64,000 nt of DNA from Parashewanella curva (lineage in GTDB: Bacteria > Pseudomonadota > Gammaproteobacteria > Enterobacterales > Shewanellaceae): NCBI RefSeq assembly GCF_003675895.1, contig NZ_ML014774.1, forward strand, positions 1-64,000. Reading direction: 5' to 3'. The notes beneath the pieces are model-generated. The model was not told the origin of the DNA and ran no database searches. It saw only the letters and a program-made list of their open reading frames with translations. Shown piece by piece: positions 45,810 to 55,301 of this stretch (positions within the stretch are counted from its first letter, which is position 1; the number at the start of each line of letters is the position of its first letter). The position numbers and the translations under genes were made by a program.

Positions 45810-45827
45810 TAAGGTTGTCATAAGTTA
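45810..45827 (+). promoter_or_regulatory. TAAGGTT direct repeat before the retropepsin-TPR/MoxR operon
   Basis: TAAGGTTGTCATAAGTTA: two halves exactly 11 bp apart. Seven bp later TTTAAT (45835-45840) can serve as a -10 box. The first half and spacer are nearly the same as at 35509 (TAAGGTTGTCG). Confidence 0.65.
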
Positions 45828-45879
45828 AAGCCAGTTTAATAAAGTGAGCCAATACTTATTACACTTTAAGGCAATAATT

Positions 45880-47466
45880 ATGTACTGGGATAACTTTACT
45901 AAACTCATCGCACGATTACGGCATGTTTTTCATTTGATGACTTTCTTTCTATTAGTGAGCCATAGCGTACTTGCAATAGAACAAGGTGGATCTGTAAAAA
46001 TCAAAGTTTATGGTGATCACATCTTAATCCCGGTAACGTTTAAAACTGCCGGACTCACTAAACAAACTCACATTATTCTAGATTATGGGAACCACGAAGC
46101 CTTCGGTTTGCATGAAAATGTTTATAACAGCTTAGGGCCACGTCTTGGTAAGAATGAAACTACATTAAAGGTGAATTTTGAAAGCTTTGGTATTGAAGTT
46201 CCAGTTAAGGATATTACTTCAAAATCAGCGGGTTCAACTTCAATGGATAGATTAACAGCAAGATATGATGTTGAACTACAAAATATTGATATTGCAGCCA
46301 TTATTGGTTATCCAATTTTAAAAAAATATAGCATTAAATTGAATTTGAACAAAAATGAAATTCAATTTACTCCCTCATCAATTGATCATGCATCTAAAGC
46401 ACAACAAAGAGCTGATGTCTATATTTCTGATCTATCTGTTTTCCAAAATAATGTTTATGTACCAATCAGTGCAAATGGTAAGCCTATTGGAACAATGGAA
46501 TTAAATACAGTTGGTTACCACACAGTTATCGACCCTGAGGTTGGCAATAAATTTAACATTATCAAAGATATTAAATTGGGGAACACGGATGCATATGCGA
46601 TGTTGTCTGAAATGGTTGCGATCAGAAAACAAACGTTACCTGAGGCTGTAGTGGTTACTCAACCTCCACAAAAGCAAGGAGAAAAGCCTAAAGTCATTTA
46701 TCAACAAGAGTTCCCTAAAGTTCGTGTTATGAAAGCTGGGTTAAGTTTATGGCGCGGCTATGAAGTTGAGTTTGACCCACAAATTGGTTTTATCGCACTT
46801 ACACGAGTTGTTGATAATCAATACTCTGATGCAGATGCCGCTTTTTATGAAGCGTCGTATAAAAAAAGTTGGAATAAGTTAAAGGCTTTTATCGACGCAT
46901 TTCCCTATGACCGTAATGTTGAAGAAGCTGTAGCTGAGATGGCTGAAGTAGGCTTAGCTACAAATGTCTCGCATGATGATTTTATTCAAGTCATAGATCA
47001 AGGCGCTGAAATTCAAAAGACTCGAGCAAAAGCTAGTTATTACTTTGGTTTTGCTTGGTTAGCAAACCAAGCAAAGTTCAATAAAAAACACAATGAAATT
47101 GTGATTTCTTTAGGTAAAAAAGCTCTTGAATATGTTTCCCGTGCTCAGTCACCAAAAGACCGTGAGCCACTACAACGTATGCTAGGTGATGCTTATCTCA
47201 ATAAAAATGATGCTCATACAGCTTGGAAGTATTTCTTGTCGGCTTCATTCAATGGTGATCCTGATCAAGAAGTTCTGACTCGAATGGGTCTAGCGAAAAC
47301 CTATGCTGTGTTAAAGCGCTATCGCCGTGCTTATTCAAACTACCAACGTGTTGCTAGATTAATTCCAGCTCAATTCCATGAGGAAGTAGGGCTTACCAAA
47401 GCTATGGCCGATGTTCGTAAGCATTTGAAACCTAATGATCCGTTATTGGAGAAAAATAATGACTGA
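45880..47466 (+). CDS. Exported protein with two degenerate retropepsin-like domains and TPR-like tail
   Basis: About 528 residues with a signal peptide (HLMTFFLLVSHSVLA). Residues about 25-165 resemble a clan-AA aspartic-protease fold: the usual DT/SGA is LDYGNHEAFGL, and IIGYPILKKYSIKLNLNKNE looks like the family's closing loop. A second copy at about 180-300 has VPISANGKPIGTMELNTVG, where Asp is replaced by Asn. The tail (about 320-520) has helical repeats (RMLGDAYLNKNDAHTAWKYF, RMGLAKTYAVLKRYRRAYSN). It may be a binding scaffold rather than a protease. I use the ATG, not the GTG 12 codons upstream. It overlaps the next gene by 8 bp. Confidence 0.7.
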   Translation: MYWDNFTKLIARLRHVFHLMTFFLLVSHSVLAIEQGGSVKIKVYGDHILIPVTFKTAGLTKQTHIILDYGNHEAFGLHENVYNSLGPRLGKNETTLKVNFESFGIEVPVKDITSKSAGSTSMDRLTARYDVELQNIDIAAIIGYPILKKYSIKLNLNKNEIQFTPSSIDHASKAQQRADVYISDLSVFQNNVYVPISANGKPIGTMELNTVGYHTVIDPEVGNKFNIIKDIKLGNTDAYAMLSEMVAIRKQTLPEAVVVTQPPQKQGEKPKVIYQQEFPKVRVMKAGLSLWRGYEVEFDPQIGFIALTRVVDNQYSDADAAFYEASYKKSWNKLKAFIDAFPYDRNVEEAVAEMAEVGLATNVSHDDFIQVIDQGAEIQKTRAKASYYFGFAWLANQAKFNKKHNEIVISLGKKALEYVSRAQSPKDREPLQRMLGDAYLNKNDAHTAWKYFLSASFNGDPDQEVLTRMGLAKTYAVLKRYRRAYSNYQRVARLIPAQFHEEVGLTKAMADVRKHLKPNDPLLEKNND

Positions 47467-48955
47467 TTCGACAGCAACGAAGTTAAAACAACAATTAAAT
47501 GAGCTGGCGAAAAAAGGAACTAAACATTTATCCCAGCTAAGACACCGTCATGCACTTGAGCAAGGCTGGCAAGCAGCGATAAAAAGTGTTTGGTTTTACC
47601 CTGCAATTTTATTGATCGCAGCTTTGGTTGATGTCGCGGAATTGGCAAAGTTTGAACAGCAACCTTTTTACTACTTTGGTCTGGTCCTCATTCCATTGTT
47701 GGTGTTTGTTGTTCGGTATTTTCAAGCAGCGAGCCAATATGAAATAGACAGAAGGCTTGCTTTAGCGCTTTATGACCATCATTTAGCGTCAAAAGACCGA
47801 TTGCAAACAGCAGATGAGTTTCTGAATATTTCAAACCCATCCAGCTTTGAATTGGCTGCCATTGAGGATTCAAAAACATTCATCGAAAAAGCACTTAATG
47901 CAGAATTACCAAAAAAAGAACTGTCTGCACCAGTACTGACTGTTGCTAAATGGCGCAGTTTAGCCACTGCAGCATCACTGACTGTATTGGCCATTTTATT
48001 ACCTTTTATCAATCTTGGTTTTAATACTGATATTGCTGAAAAGCAAGTTGACAGTACGCAGCTACTTTCGGCAATTAGCACATCACAGGATGCAAACCAA
48101 GTTGAATCTGAGCTTAGTGTGAATAGAAAAGCTTCAGGCATCAAGATGCGTTCATCTCAATCCGATTCAGCATCCGAGGCTGGTGAGGAAGAATCTCAGA
48201 TGAAAGCCAAGCCAAGCCAACCTAAAGCAGCCTCTGATGCATCGAGTCAGAACAGCAGTGCACAGCAAAATCAATCTAATACGGCAGGTAGTGGCGCTTC
48301 TTCACAAAGCTCTTCCTCTAAGCAACAACAGCAAAAGAAAGAAAAGCCTGCTACTAAGAAAAAAACCAATAGCCAAACAAAGCAACAGGATCAGAAAAAA
48401 CAGAAAAATAGTTCTGCTGCGGGCGTTGCAAATGGCAAAGGAAGTACTTCTGGTCAGCAACCTGCCAATTCAGATAAAGCGGCAGCTGAAAATAAAGCAC
48501 GCCAAGAAGATGAATCAGATAGCACTGATGAAGCAGAAGAAGAAGAGGACGAAGAGCAAAAAGCTAATTCATCCTCCGGCCCTAAAAAGAACAAGCGTAA
48601 AGCACCTGTTGATCGCAAGTTAGGAGTAACGGGTCAATCAGAACAAGAAAATGATCTGGCTAATGGCCGTGGTGGTCCTGGTGGATTAAAGAAAACTCGT
48701 GGCGTGGCAGCAATGTTATTGGGTGTGCCTATGCCAGATAGATTGCAAGGTAGTCCAAACCCAGGGCGTACAAAATCGATACAAGAGCAATCACAACCTG
48801 AACAGCAGCAAGTGGCTCAAACAAATAGTGAAGATCATGGTGCAAGAAATGGTGCAGTTGGCGAAGTGCCAGAAAAACCTCTGCTGCCATGGATAAAGCA
48901 GGTTATTACGAAATATTTTGTCGCACAACGTTCAGACGAAACAACAAAACAATAA
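47459..48955 (+). CDS. Membrane protein with long low-complexity charged tail
   Basis: About 498 residues. Three hydrophobic segments lie in the first 210 residues (VWFYPAILLIAALVDVAEL, YYFGLVLIPLLVFVVRYF, AASLTVLAILLPFINLGF). A disordered stretch of about 200 residues follows, rich in Ser, Gln, Lys and Glu (EEEEDEEQKANSSSGPKKNK). A conserved-looking end follows (GVAAMLLGVPMPDRLQGSPN and LPWIKQVITKYF). No family is recognised. Large membrane proteins with charged tails accompany MoxR/DUF58/VWA clusters in other phyla, so a scaffold role is plausible. GGAG precedes the ATG; the longer frame upstream overlaps the previous gene. Confidence 0.65.
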   Translation: MTDSTATKLKQQLNELAKKGTKHLSQLRHRHALEQGWQAAIKSVWFYPAILLIAALVDVAELAKFEQQPFYYFGLVLIPLLVFVVRYFQAASQYEIDRRLALALYDHHLASKDRLQTADEFLNISNPSSFELAAIEDSKTFIEKALNAELPKKELSAPVLTVAKWRSLATAASLTVLAILLPFINLGFNTDIAEKQVDSTQLLSAISTSQDANQVESELSVNRKASGIKMRSSQSDSASEAGEEESQMKAKPSQPKAASDASSQNSSAQQNQSNTAGSGASSQSSSSKQQQQKKEKPATKKKTNSQTKQQDQKKQKNSSAAGVANGKGSTSGQQPANSDKAAAENKARQEDESDSTDEAEEEEDEEQKANSSSGPKKNKRKAPVDRKLGVTGQSEQENDLANGRGGPGGLKKTRGVAAMLLGVPMPDRLQGSPNPGRTKSIQEQSQPEQQQVAQTNSEDHGARNGAVGEVPEKPLLPWIKQVITKYFVAQRSDETTKQ

Positions 48956-48980
48956 TTTACCAACTAAGAAGGTTAGCGTT

Positions 48981-49991
48981 ATGGAACAGCATTCAATCAA
49001 CGTAAACGAGCAAGCCGAAAAGTTCAAACATACATTTACTCAAATTAAGACCGAAGTTAGCAATATGATGGTGGGGCAAGACGATATCATCGAAGGTGTA
49101 CTCACGGCATTACTAGCAGGTGGTCATGTTTTACTTGAAGGTGTACCAGGTCTTGGTAAAACCATGTTGGTTAGCTCGTTGAGTAAAGCTGTTAATTTGC
49201 AATTCTCACGTATCCAGTTTACACCGGATATGATGCCAGCCGATATCCAAGGTACAACAGTATTGACTGAGACTGAGAGTGGTGGTCATGAATTGACTTT
49301 CCAAGAGGGTCCAATCATTTCTAATTTAGTACTTGCAGATGAAATCAACCGTGCAACGCCTAAAACACAGTCAGCATTGCTTGAGGTGATGCAAGAGAAG
49401 CAAGTTACCGTAGGCCGCCGTACGATTAAAATGGATGAGCCCTACTGTGTAATGGCAACTCAAAACCCTGTTGAACAAGAGGGTACTTATCCATTGCCTG
49501 AAGCACAGCTTGACCGTTTCTTATTTAAACTGGTTGTTGGTTATCCAACCGAACAAGACTACCACACGATCATTGACCGCACGACGAGTGGTGAAAAAGT
49601 TGAAATCGCTCCAGTAACTGATGCTGAAACTTTACGTGAAATGCGTGACATCGTTCGTTCTGTACCCGTTCCAGAAGCCGCTAAGTCTTACGCAATTCGC
49701 CTTGTTATGGGGACTCAGCCACACAGTGAATACGCGCCTGAGTCTGTCAATGCCTATGCGGCTCTAGGTTCATCACCTCGTGGAATCCAAGGTCTTATGT
49801 TAGCGGCTAAGGTCCAAGCTTTATTAAATGGTCGCTTTGCTGTTAGTTGCGATGATGTTAAAGCCATTGCTACGCCAGTACTGCGTCACCGTTTAGTGCT
49901 GAACTTCCATGCTCAAGCTAATGGTGTAAGTGCAGACTCTCTAATCACAGATGTTCTCAATCATGTGCCTGTTCCAAATACTGTCTCATAA
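48981..49991 (+). CDS. MoxR-family AAA+ ATPase
   Basis: About 336 residues. Walker A is at 54-61 (GVPGLGKT), Walker B is LVLADEINRATPKTQSALLE, and sensor 1 is ATQNPVEQEGTYPLPEAQ, with sensor 2 in GSSPRGIQGL. MoxR ATPases act with VWA proteins to mature or insert cofactors into enzyme complexes. Start chosen at ATG after AAGG; the 21 codons upstream overlap the preceding gene. The DUF58 and VWA genes follow in order. Confidence 0.95.
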   Translation: MEQHSINVNEQAEKFKHTFTQIKTEVSNMMVGQDDIIEGVLTALLAGGHVLLEGVPGLGKTMLVSSLSKAVNLQFSRIQFTPDMMPADIQGTTVLTETESGGHELTFQEGPIISNLVLADEINRATPKTQSALLEVMQEKQVTVGRRTIKMDEPYCVMATQNPVEQEGTYPLPEAQLDRFLFKLVVGYPTEQDYHTIIDRTTSGEKVEIAPVTDAETLREMRDIVRSVPVPEAAKSYAIRLVMGTQPHSEYAPESVNAYAALGSSPRGIQGLMLAAKVQALLNGRFAVSCDDVKAIATPVLRHRLVLNFHAQANGVSADSLITDVLNHVPVPNTVS

Positions 49992-50001
49992 CCAATTGAT
50001 A

Positions 50002-50020
50002 GCCCCAGAGAAACTGGGGC
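50002..50020 (+). other. Intercistronic hairpin between moxR and the DUF58 gene
   Basis: GCCCCAG and CTGGGGC form a 7-bp stem with a 5-nt loop, followed by ATAAAAAATA. There is no T-run, so it is probably an mRNA stability or processing element within the operon. Confidence 0.55.
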
Positions 50021-50053
50021 ATAAAAAATATAATAATTGAGAAGGTAACTATC

Positions 50054-50965
50054 ATGGCATCACCAACTTTAACATTTAATGAGCTATTCGATGCTGACTT
50101 TTTGTCTGCGCTTCAACACTTTTCATTACGCGTGGAAAAAGTGCAAAAGGGCGGTCGTTTGGCCGAGCAAAAAACGGCTGCTAGGGGACAAGGTTTAGAA
50201 TTTGCGGATTTCAAACCTTATGTAGCAGGGGATGATTTGCGAGCCATCGACTGGAACATTTATCGTCGACTTGGGCGTGTGTTTGTTCGAATTTTTGAAG
50301 AGCAGCAAGACATGCCGGTTTACTTCTTAATTGACGTGTCAGCTAGCATGTTCTTAGAAAATAAACCAAGAATTAATGCAGCTCTACAAACCAGCTTGGC
50401 ACTGTCTTCTATTAGTTTAAGTCAGCATGACAGCGTTGGCTTGTTCCCATTTGCTGATGAAATGCAGGTGAAAGTAAAGTTCTCATCGGGTAAGCGAAAT
50501 GTAATGCGTATCGCAAAGCATTTGTCTGAATTAGAAGCGCAAAATCAAACCAATTTAACAACCAGCATCCATCATCTAGCGAACTTAAATCTACGTAAAG
50601 GTTTGGTTGTGGTGATTTCTGACTTTTTTGATGACTCAGGCATTGAAAAGGTCGTGGACTCGTTGAAGTTGCTACGCCACAAGTTACTGCTTGTTCAATT
50701 AACAAAAGCCAGTGATGCCGATCCATCTTTAAATGATGAACTTTATGGTGACATTAAACTACAAGATTGTGAAACCGATGGTTCTGCTGAGATAACTATT
50801 ACTCCAGCTCTGCTCGCTAAATATAAAGAAATCTACCAATCATTCAACCAACGATTGTTGGACTTTACCAACCAATATGGTGCTGGCTTTGTTCAAATTG
50901 ATACTGATGAAGATGTATTAGAACAGTTGTCTAGCTTATTTGAATCCGGAGGTTTGGTTCTATGA
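50054..50965 (+). CDS. DUF58-domain protein
   Basis: A 303-residue soluble protein. The DUF58 signature (GRGLEFADFKPYVAGDD-like, then DLRAIDWNIYRRLGRVFVR) is followed by a VWA-like fold with a MIDAS start (FLIDVSASMFLENKPR). Such proteins are the regular partners of MoxR ATPases, located between moxR and the BatA-type genes. Its stop overlaps the next start (ATGA). AAGG precedes its ATG. Confidence 0.93.
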   Translation: MASPTLTFNELFDADFLSALQHFSLRVEKVQKGGRLAEQKTAARGQGLEFADFKPYVAGDDLRAIDWNIYRRLGRVFVRIFEEQQDMPVYFLIDVSASMFLENKPRINAALQTSLALSSISLSQHDSVGLFPFADEMQVKVKFSSGKRNVMRIAKHLSELEAQNQTNLTTSIHHLANLNLRKGLVVVISDFFDDSGIEKVVDSLKLLRHKLLLVQLTKASDADPSLNDELYGDIKLQDCETDGSAEITITPALLAKYKEIYQSFNQRLLDFTNQYGAGFVQIDTDEDVLEQLSSLFESGGLVL

Positions 50966-52668
50966 ACTTCATCAATTTAAGCCCTAGCTTAGTTATTGCA
51001 GGTCTTGTTGCAATCGCTGGCTTATTGTTTGCGCTTCAACAGTTACGTACTCGTTACCGTACCGTTGTTGTTCCAACATCTATGTTTTGGCAGCAAGCAG
51101 CACAAGATGCGCCTGTACGAGTGTTCAGACAAAAATTTAAGCACTTATTGGCTTATTTATTAACGTTGTTGATAGCCAGTTTACTTTGGCTCGGCTTTTC
51201 TGAGCCAGAAGTAAATAAGGAAGCCAGTAACGAATATTATGTCCTGTATTTAGATGGCAGTGCAGCCATGACGCAGGGCGATCACTTTGAGCAAGCAGTT
51301 AGCGTTCTTGAAAACGATTTAGCAAGTTTACCAGCTAATCGTAGGGAAGTTATTTTCGGCGGTGAGTTTCACACAAAAATATTAAATGAAAGTGAGCAAT
51401 TAGCCGTTTTAGAGCCTCGATTAGCCAAAGTTTCTCCACAAGCTGTACCAGATTCGTTTGCAGAACAATTAACGCTTTTGTCTCAAAGATTCAATGATAA
51501 TACGCCTGTCAACGTTATTGTGTACGGTAAGTCTGCATTACCTGCTTCGTTACAAGACAATATCAGTGTATCCCATGCAACGTCATTTGAAGAGACTGAA
51601 AATAATGCGGGACTAGTAAACTTAGGTATTAATCTCGCTGCTTCGGGTAAGGCAAACTTAATTGATGTCTTAGTAGAAGCGAAAACTAACACTGAATCTG
51701 AGGTGAAGCTTGCCGACTTAGAGTTTTTAGTGGGTGAAGCTTTCTTTACACCTGATCAAATCCAAGAATTAGGTAAGGGTAAATTCGTGTTACGTGATGT
51801 CCCTCTCGTTGGAGAGCAATTTACCGCACGCCTTAAAAATAGTGATGCTTTCATGATTGATGACAGTGCAAGTATCGCTTTACCTAAAAGCTCAATTGTT
51901 AATGTAGCCGTTTCTTCTACGGTACATAACTCCGTATTTGCAGTAGTCAATTCCGATCCGAGCGTTCGTATGGTTGGCGCTGAGGATGCAGATGTCGTGA
52001 TCCGTCATGTCGGTGAAAATTTTGGTAACCAGTTACCCGCGCTAGAATTTTCTCAAATGTCGAATCAAACGCCAGCGTTTAAACTCTTTTATCAAGGTGA
52101 TAAAAGTACTGAACAAGCGTTGGCGGACAGTCTGCATGAATTAGCCCTAGATCAAATCGATGCTAATGGATTGGCTACTGCATCTTCTCAACCAATCAGT
52201 GTCGAACTTAGCCATGCTGCTACACCAAGTGTTCAAGTGTGGAATGCTTTGCTTCAACCTGAGTTTAACTTTACGCAATCAAAATCTTATCCAGTGTTTA
52301 TCGCTCAATCCATTCGATGGTTAAGTGGCCGTCATGGCTGGCAGCCTTATTTAAGCGCTGGTCAAAATGTATATCACCAAGATGGTTTGTATGCTCTATC
52401 TAGTATGCAAAGCCGTTTTGAACAAAGTTTAAATGGTAGTTTGTATCTGGGTAAAGCTGGCGGTATTGAACTAGCAGGGCAAAGAGCTTTTGTATCCTTA
52501 ACTAATGCCGATGTGACCACAGCTACTGCCGACAGCACTGAATATAGCGTTGGCTCGGTAAATTCGGTACTCAGTAATTTCAGTGAATTTATAACATTAT
52601 TGATCAGTTTAATCTTGTTATTGCTGATTGCTGAGTGGGTTGTCTATCAACGTGGCCTAATGCCGTAG
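50962..52668 (+). CDS. BatA-like membrane protein
   Basis: 568 residues. It opens with the BatA N-terminal segment: one helix (LVIAGLVAIAGLLFALQQL), then VVVPTSMFWQQAAQDAP, then a second helix (LLAYLLTLLIASLLWLGF). A VWA-like domain follows (YYVLYLDGSAAMTQGDHF) in which the MIDAS DxSxS is replaced by DGSAA, so metal binding is doubtful. A C-terminal helix (FITLLISLILLLLIAEWVV) anchors it again. GGAGG precedes the ATG. Confidence 0.85.
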   Translation: MNFINLSPSLVIAGLVAIAGLLFALQQLRTRYRTVVVPTSMFWQQAAQDAPVRVFRQKFKHLLAYLLTLLIASLLWLGFSEPEVNKEASNEYYVLYLDGSAAMTQGDHFEQAVSVLENDLASLPANRREVIFGGEFHTKILNESEQLAVLEPRLAKVSPQAVPDSFAEQLTLLSQRFNDNTPVNVIVYGKSALPASLQDNISVSHATSFEETENNAGLVNLGINLAASGKANLIDVLVEAKTNTESEVKLADLEFLVGEAFFTPDQIQELGKGKFVLRDVPLVGEQFTARLKNSDAFMIDDSASIALPKSSIVNVAVSSTVHNSVFAVVNSDPSVRMVGAEDADVVIRHVGENFGNQLPALEFSQMSNQTPAFKLFYQGDKSTEQALADSLHELALDQIDANGLATASSQPISVELSHAATPSVQVWNALLQPEFNFTQSKSYPVFIAQSIRWLSGRHGWQPYLSAGQNVYHQDGLYALSSMQSRFEQSLNGSLYLGKAGGIELAGQRAFVSLTNADVTTATADSTEYSVGSVNSVLSNFSEFITLLISLILLLLIAEWVVYQRGLMP

Positions 52669-52678
52669 AGAGGTTGTT

Positions 52679-55174
52679 ATGGAATTATCATTTTTACACG
52701 CCTATTTTGGCATATTACTTTTCGGATTGCCTGCGCTTTGGCTGCTATGGAAAAAACGTGGGGATAATAAACACAAATTGATCCGCGCAGCCGTGCTTGC
52801 TTGTGTAATCGTCGCACTTACTCAACCTGTATTGATTAACTCAAGTAATCAGGCTCATCATGTTATTGTTGTTGATCAATCAGACAGTCTTTCGGCTGAT
52901 GCACAACAAAATGCCCAATCATTGTTTAATGAGCTCGCAGCAAAAGTATCTGCGGATGATGAATTGACTCTGGTTCAGTTAGGCGGCCAAAAACACAGCT
53001 TTGAGGCTGAAGATCACATACTGATCAGTGATGCATCCAATACTTCATCGTTATCACAAGCTTTAGCACATGCGATTCAGACTATTCCTTTAGGCGTAAA
53101 CAGCTCAGTGACTCTGATTACTGATGGTTTAGCCACAGATCAAAATTGGAGCAAAATTATTGCCCAATATCAGGATCGAGGTATTCCGGTTCATACCTAT
53201 GACCTAGGACGTGATTATTCGGATCTTTATATTGCTGATATCAAAGCTCAAGCAGTTCGAGTTGGTGAAAAAGCCAGTGTATCTGTTGAAGTGGCTGGTA
53301 ATGCAAAATCAGTAGCGGTTAACCTATTTAGTCATGATTCGCTATTGGTAAAATCTCCTGCGTTTGCTGTTAATGGCCAAACTCGCATTGAATTAAACTT
53401 TGAAGCGGAAAATGCGGGGTTCCATCCATTGCGTGCTGAACTTGAGGTGATTTCTGGTGAAGAGTCGGATGCCTCTAATAATCAACTCTCTACGGTACTT
53501 GCGGTACAAGATGGTATTAAAATTTTGTATTTAGGTGATCGCCAAATTGGTGCTGAACAACACTTAGGTCGATTACTCGGTGCAGGTTTTGAGATTGAAT
53601 CGGTAAATGCCACAGAACTCACAGCTGACTTTGATTTTGCTCAATACGATGTTGTATTACAAGATGACTTGCCATCGAATCAAATTTCAAAAGCAGTTCA
53701 AGAAAAGCTAGTGGCTGCAGTGCAGAATCAAGGTGTTGGTTTGCTACATTCTGGTGGTGAATCGGCTTTTGCTGGCGGTGGTTATTTTGATACACCAATC
53801 GCTGATGCACTACCTGTTCAGTTAAAGCAAAAAGATGACAAAAACGATCCAAGTGTTGGCCTTGCCATCATCATAGACACCTCTGGTTCTATGGCGGGTA
53901 GTCGTATTGAGTTAGCCAAGCAAATGGCACGCATTGCTGTTCGTCGCTTACAGCCACATGACCGTATTGGTATTGTTGAGTTTTATGGTGCTAAGCACTG
54001 GGCAATTCCAATGCAGCCTGCATCCAATAAAATTGAAATTGACCGAGCGATTGGCCGTATGAAAGCCATTGGTGGAACCGTTTTATTTCCGGCTATTCAA
54101 GAAGCTTACTATGGTTTGAAAAACATCAATACCCGCTTTAAACACATCATCATGATCACCGACGCAGGTATTGAAGATGATGATTACGAAGGTATGTTAC
54201 GTCGTATTGCTAAAGACAATATTAACGTTTCGACTATTTTAGTCGGTCAGGGTGGCCATAACCTTATTATGTCTGACATGGCGAATTGGGGTAAGGGTCG
54301 CTTCTATTCTGTGGGCAATGAATTCAACCTTGTAGAAATGATCCTAAAGCAACCTTCGACTAAAAAACTTCCAGCGTACAAACGTGGTGCGTTTTCAATG
54401 ACAGCACAAGGTGGATCTGGCTGGTGGGGTGATGTTAAAAAAGACAACCTTCCTCAACTGGCAGGCTATGTACAAGTAGGTAGAAAAGCAGCCGCTGAAG
54501 TGTTGCTTGAAGAATCGGTCGGTAAATATCCTCTTCTGTCTTCTTGGCAATATGGTTTAGGTCGTGTTACCGCATTAATGACAGAGCCTGTTGGTCATGG
54601 TACGCAACACTTTGTTAATTGGGAGCAATATGGTCAATGGCTAGGTCGCATCATTCGCAAAACAGCAAGCAACCAGCATGATTTTCATTTAACGGTTAAA
54701 CGTAAGCATGATCAATTATCGATAGCGGCTCAACGTTTATCACATGATTTAGAGCTCACTCCCAGTGTGCGAATTCTAGACTGGGATGGTTCAAGCAATA
54801 GTCAACCGATCCAATTTGATGAAAAAGCGCCTGGTCTATTTGTAGCGAACCTTGATTTTCCAATGGGGCAAGACGCTTTAGCTGAAGTGAAAGGAAACAG
54901 GAACTGGCAACGAAGTGCGCTTCGCTCGTATTCAGATATCGCGAAAGAAAACCAAGTGAGCCCATCAAAGTTATTGAATTTCGAGAAATTATCCGAATTA
55001 ACAAATGGACAATTCCTAAACAATATCGAAACCAATGATTGGCAGTTGAAAACCAAACAAGGTGATATGGCATTTATTGTTACCAAACTTTGGCCGTACT
55101 TACTGTTATTGGCATTGTTGTTATATATCGCAGATTTAGTATACCGCCGCTGGCCGAAGAGCACTCGACGTTAA
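52679..55174 (+). CDS. VWA-domain membrane protein with amidotransferase-like fold
   Basis: 831 residues. Two N-terminal helices (FGILLFGLPALWLLWKK, IRAAVLACVIVALTQPVLI) are followed by a first VWA-like region with a MIDAS-like DQSDS. A glutamine-amidotransferase-like segment comes next (GLLHSGGESAFAGGGYFD). A full VWA domain with a good MIDAS motif follows (IIIDTSGSMAGSRIELAKQ, then MITDAGIEDDDYEG). The chain ends with a last helix (LWPYLLLLALLLYIADLVY). The order matches proteins that end MoxR-DUF58-BatA clusters. Last gene of this operon; no strong terminator follows. Confidence 0.9.
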   Translation: MELSFLHAYFGILLFGLPALWLLWKKRGDNKHKLIRAAVLACVIVALTQPVLINSSNQAHHVIVVDQSDSLSADAQQNAQSLFNELAAKVSADDELTLVQLGGQKHSFEAEDHILISDASNTSSLSQALAHAIQTIPLGVNSSVTLITDGLATDQNWSKIIAQYQDRGIPVHTYDLGRDYSDLYIADIKAQAVRVGEKASVSVEVAGNAKSVAVNLFSHDSLLVKSPAFAVNGQTRIELNFEAENAGFHPLRAELEVISGEESDASNNQLSTVLAVQDGIKILYLGDRQIGAEQHLGRLLGAGFEIESVNATELTADFDFAQYDVVLQDDLPSNQISKAVQEKLVAAVQNQGVGLLHSGGESAFAGGGYFDTPIADALPVQLKQKDDKNDPSVGLAIIIDTSGSMAGSRIELAKQMARIAVRRLQPHDRIGIVEFYGAKHWAIPMQPASNKIEIDRAIGRMKAIGGTVLFPAIQEAYYGLKNINTRFKHIIMITDAGIEDDDYEGMLRRIAKDNINVSTILVGQGGHNLIMSDMANWGKGRFYSVGNEFNLVEMILKQPSTKKLPAYKRGAFSMTAQGGSGWWGDVKKDNLPQLAGYVQVGRKAAAEVLLEESVGKYPLLSSWQYGLGRVTALMTEPVGHGTQHFVNWEQYGQWLGRIIRKTASNQHDFHLTVKRKHDQLSIAAQRLSHDLELTPSVRILDWDGSSNSQPIQFDEKAPGLFVANLDFPMGQDALAEVKGNRNWQRSALRSYSDIAKENQVSPSKLLNFEKLSELTNGQFLNNIETNDWQLKTKQGDMAFIVTKLWPYLLLLALLLYIADLVYRRWPKSTRR

Positions 55175-55220
55175 TTGATAATCCTAAAAGCATCAGTTGG
55201 CTGGGTTATCAAGCGTAGAA

Positions 55221-55301
55221 AAAATGACTGCTAGCAAGGCGTATCTTGTAGCAAGTAGTTGCTTTACTTGCAAAAGTTACAACGCAGCTAGCAAACATTT
55301 T
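55221..55301. repeat. Palindromic intergenic element (REP/MITE-like)
   Basis: 81 bp in which AAAATG-AC-TGCTAGC at the left mirrors GCTAGCA-AA-CATTTT at the right. It also has an internal hairpin CAAGTA / TACTTG. It sits in the 363-bp gap after the VWA gene. A second hairpin (TTCACCGATTCGGTGAA, about 55326-55342) follows. No gene is supported in this gap. Confidence 0.6.

Noticed and set aside
48237-48623. 128-codon open frame inside the charged-tail membrane protein gene
   Set aside because: It is an out-of-frame reading of the Lys/Gln-rich low-complexity region.
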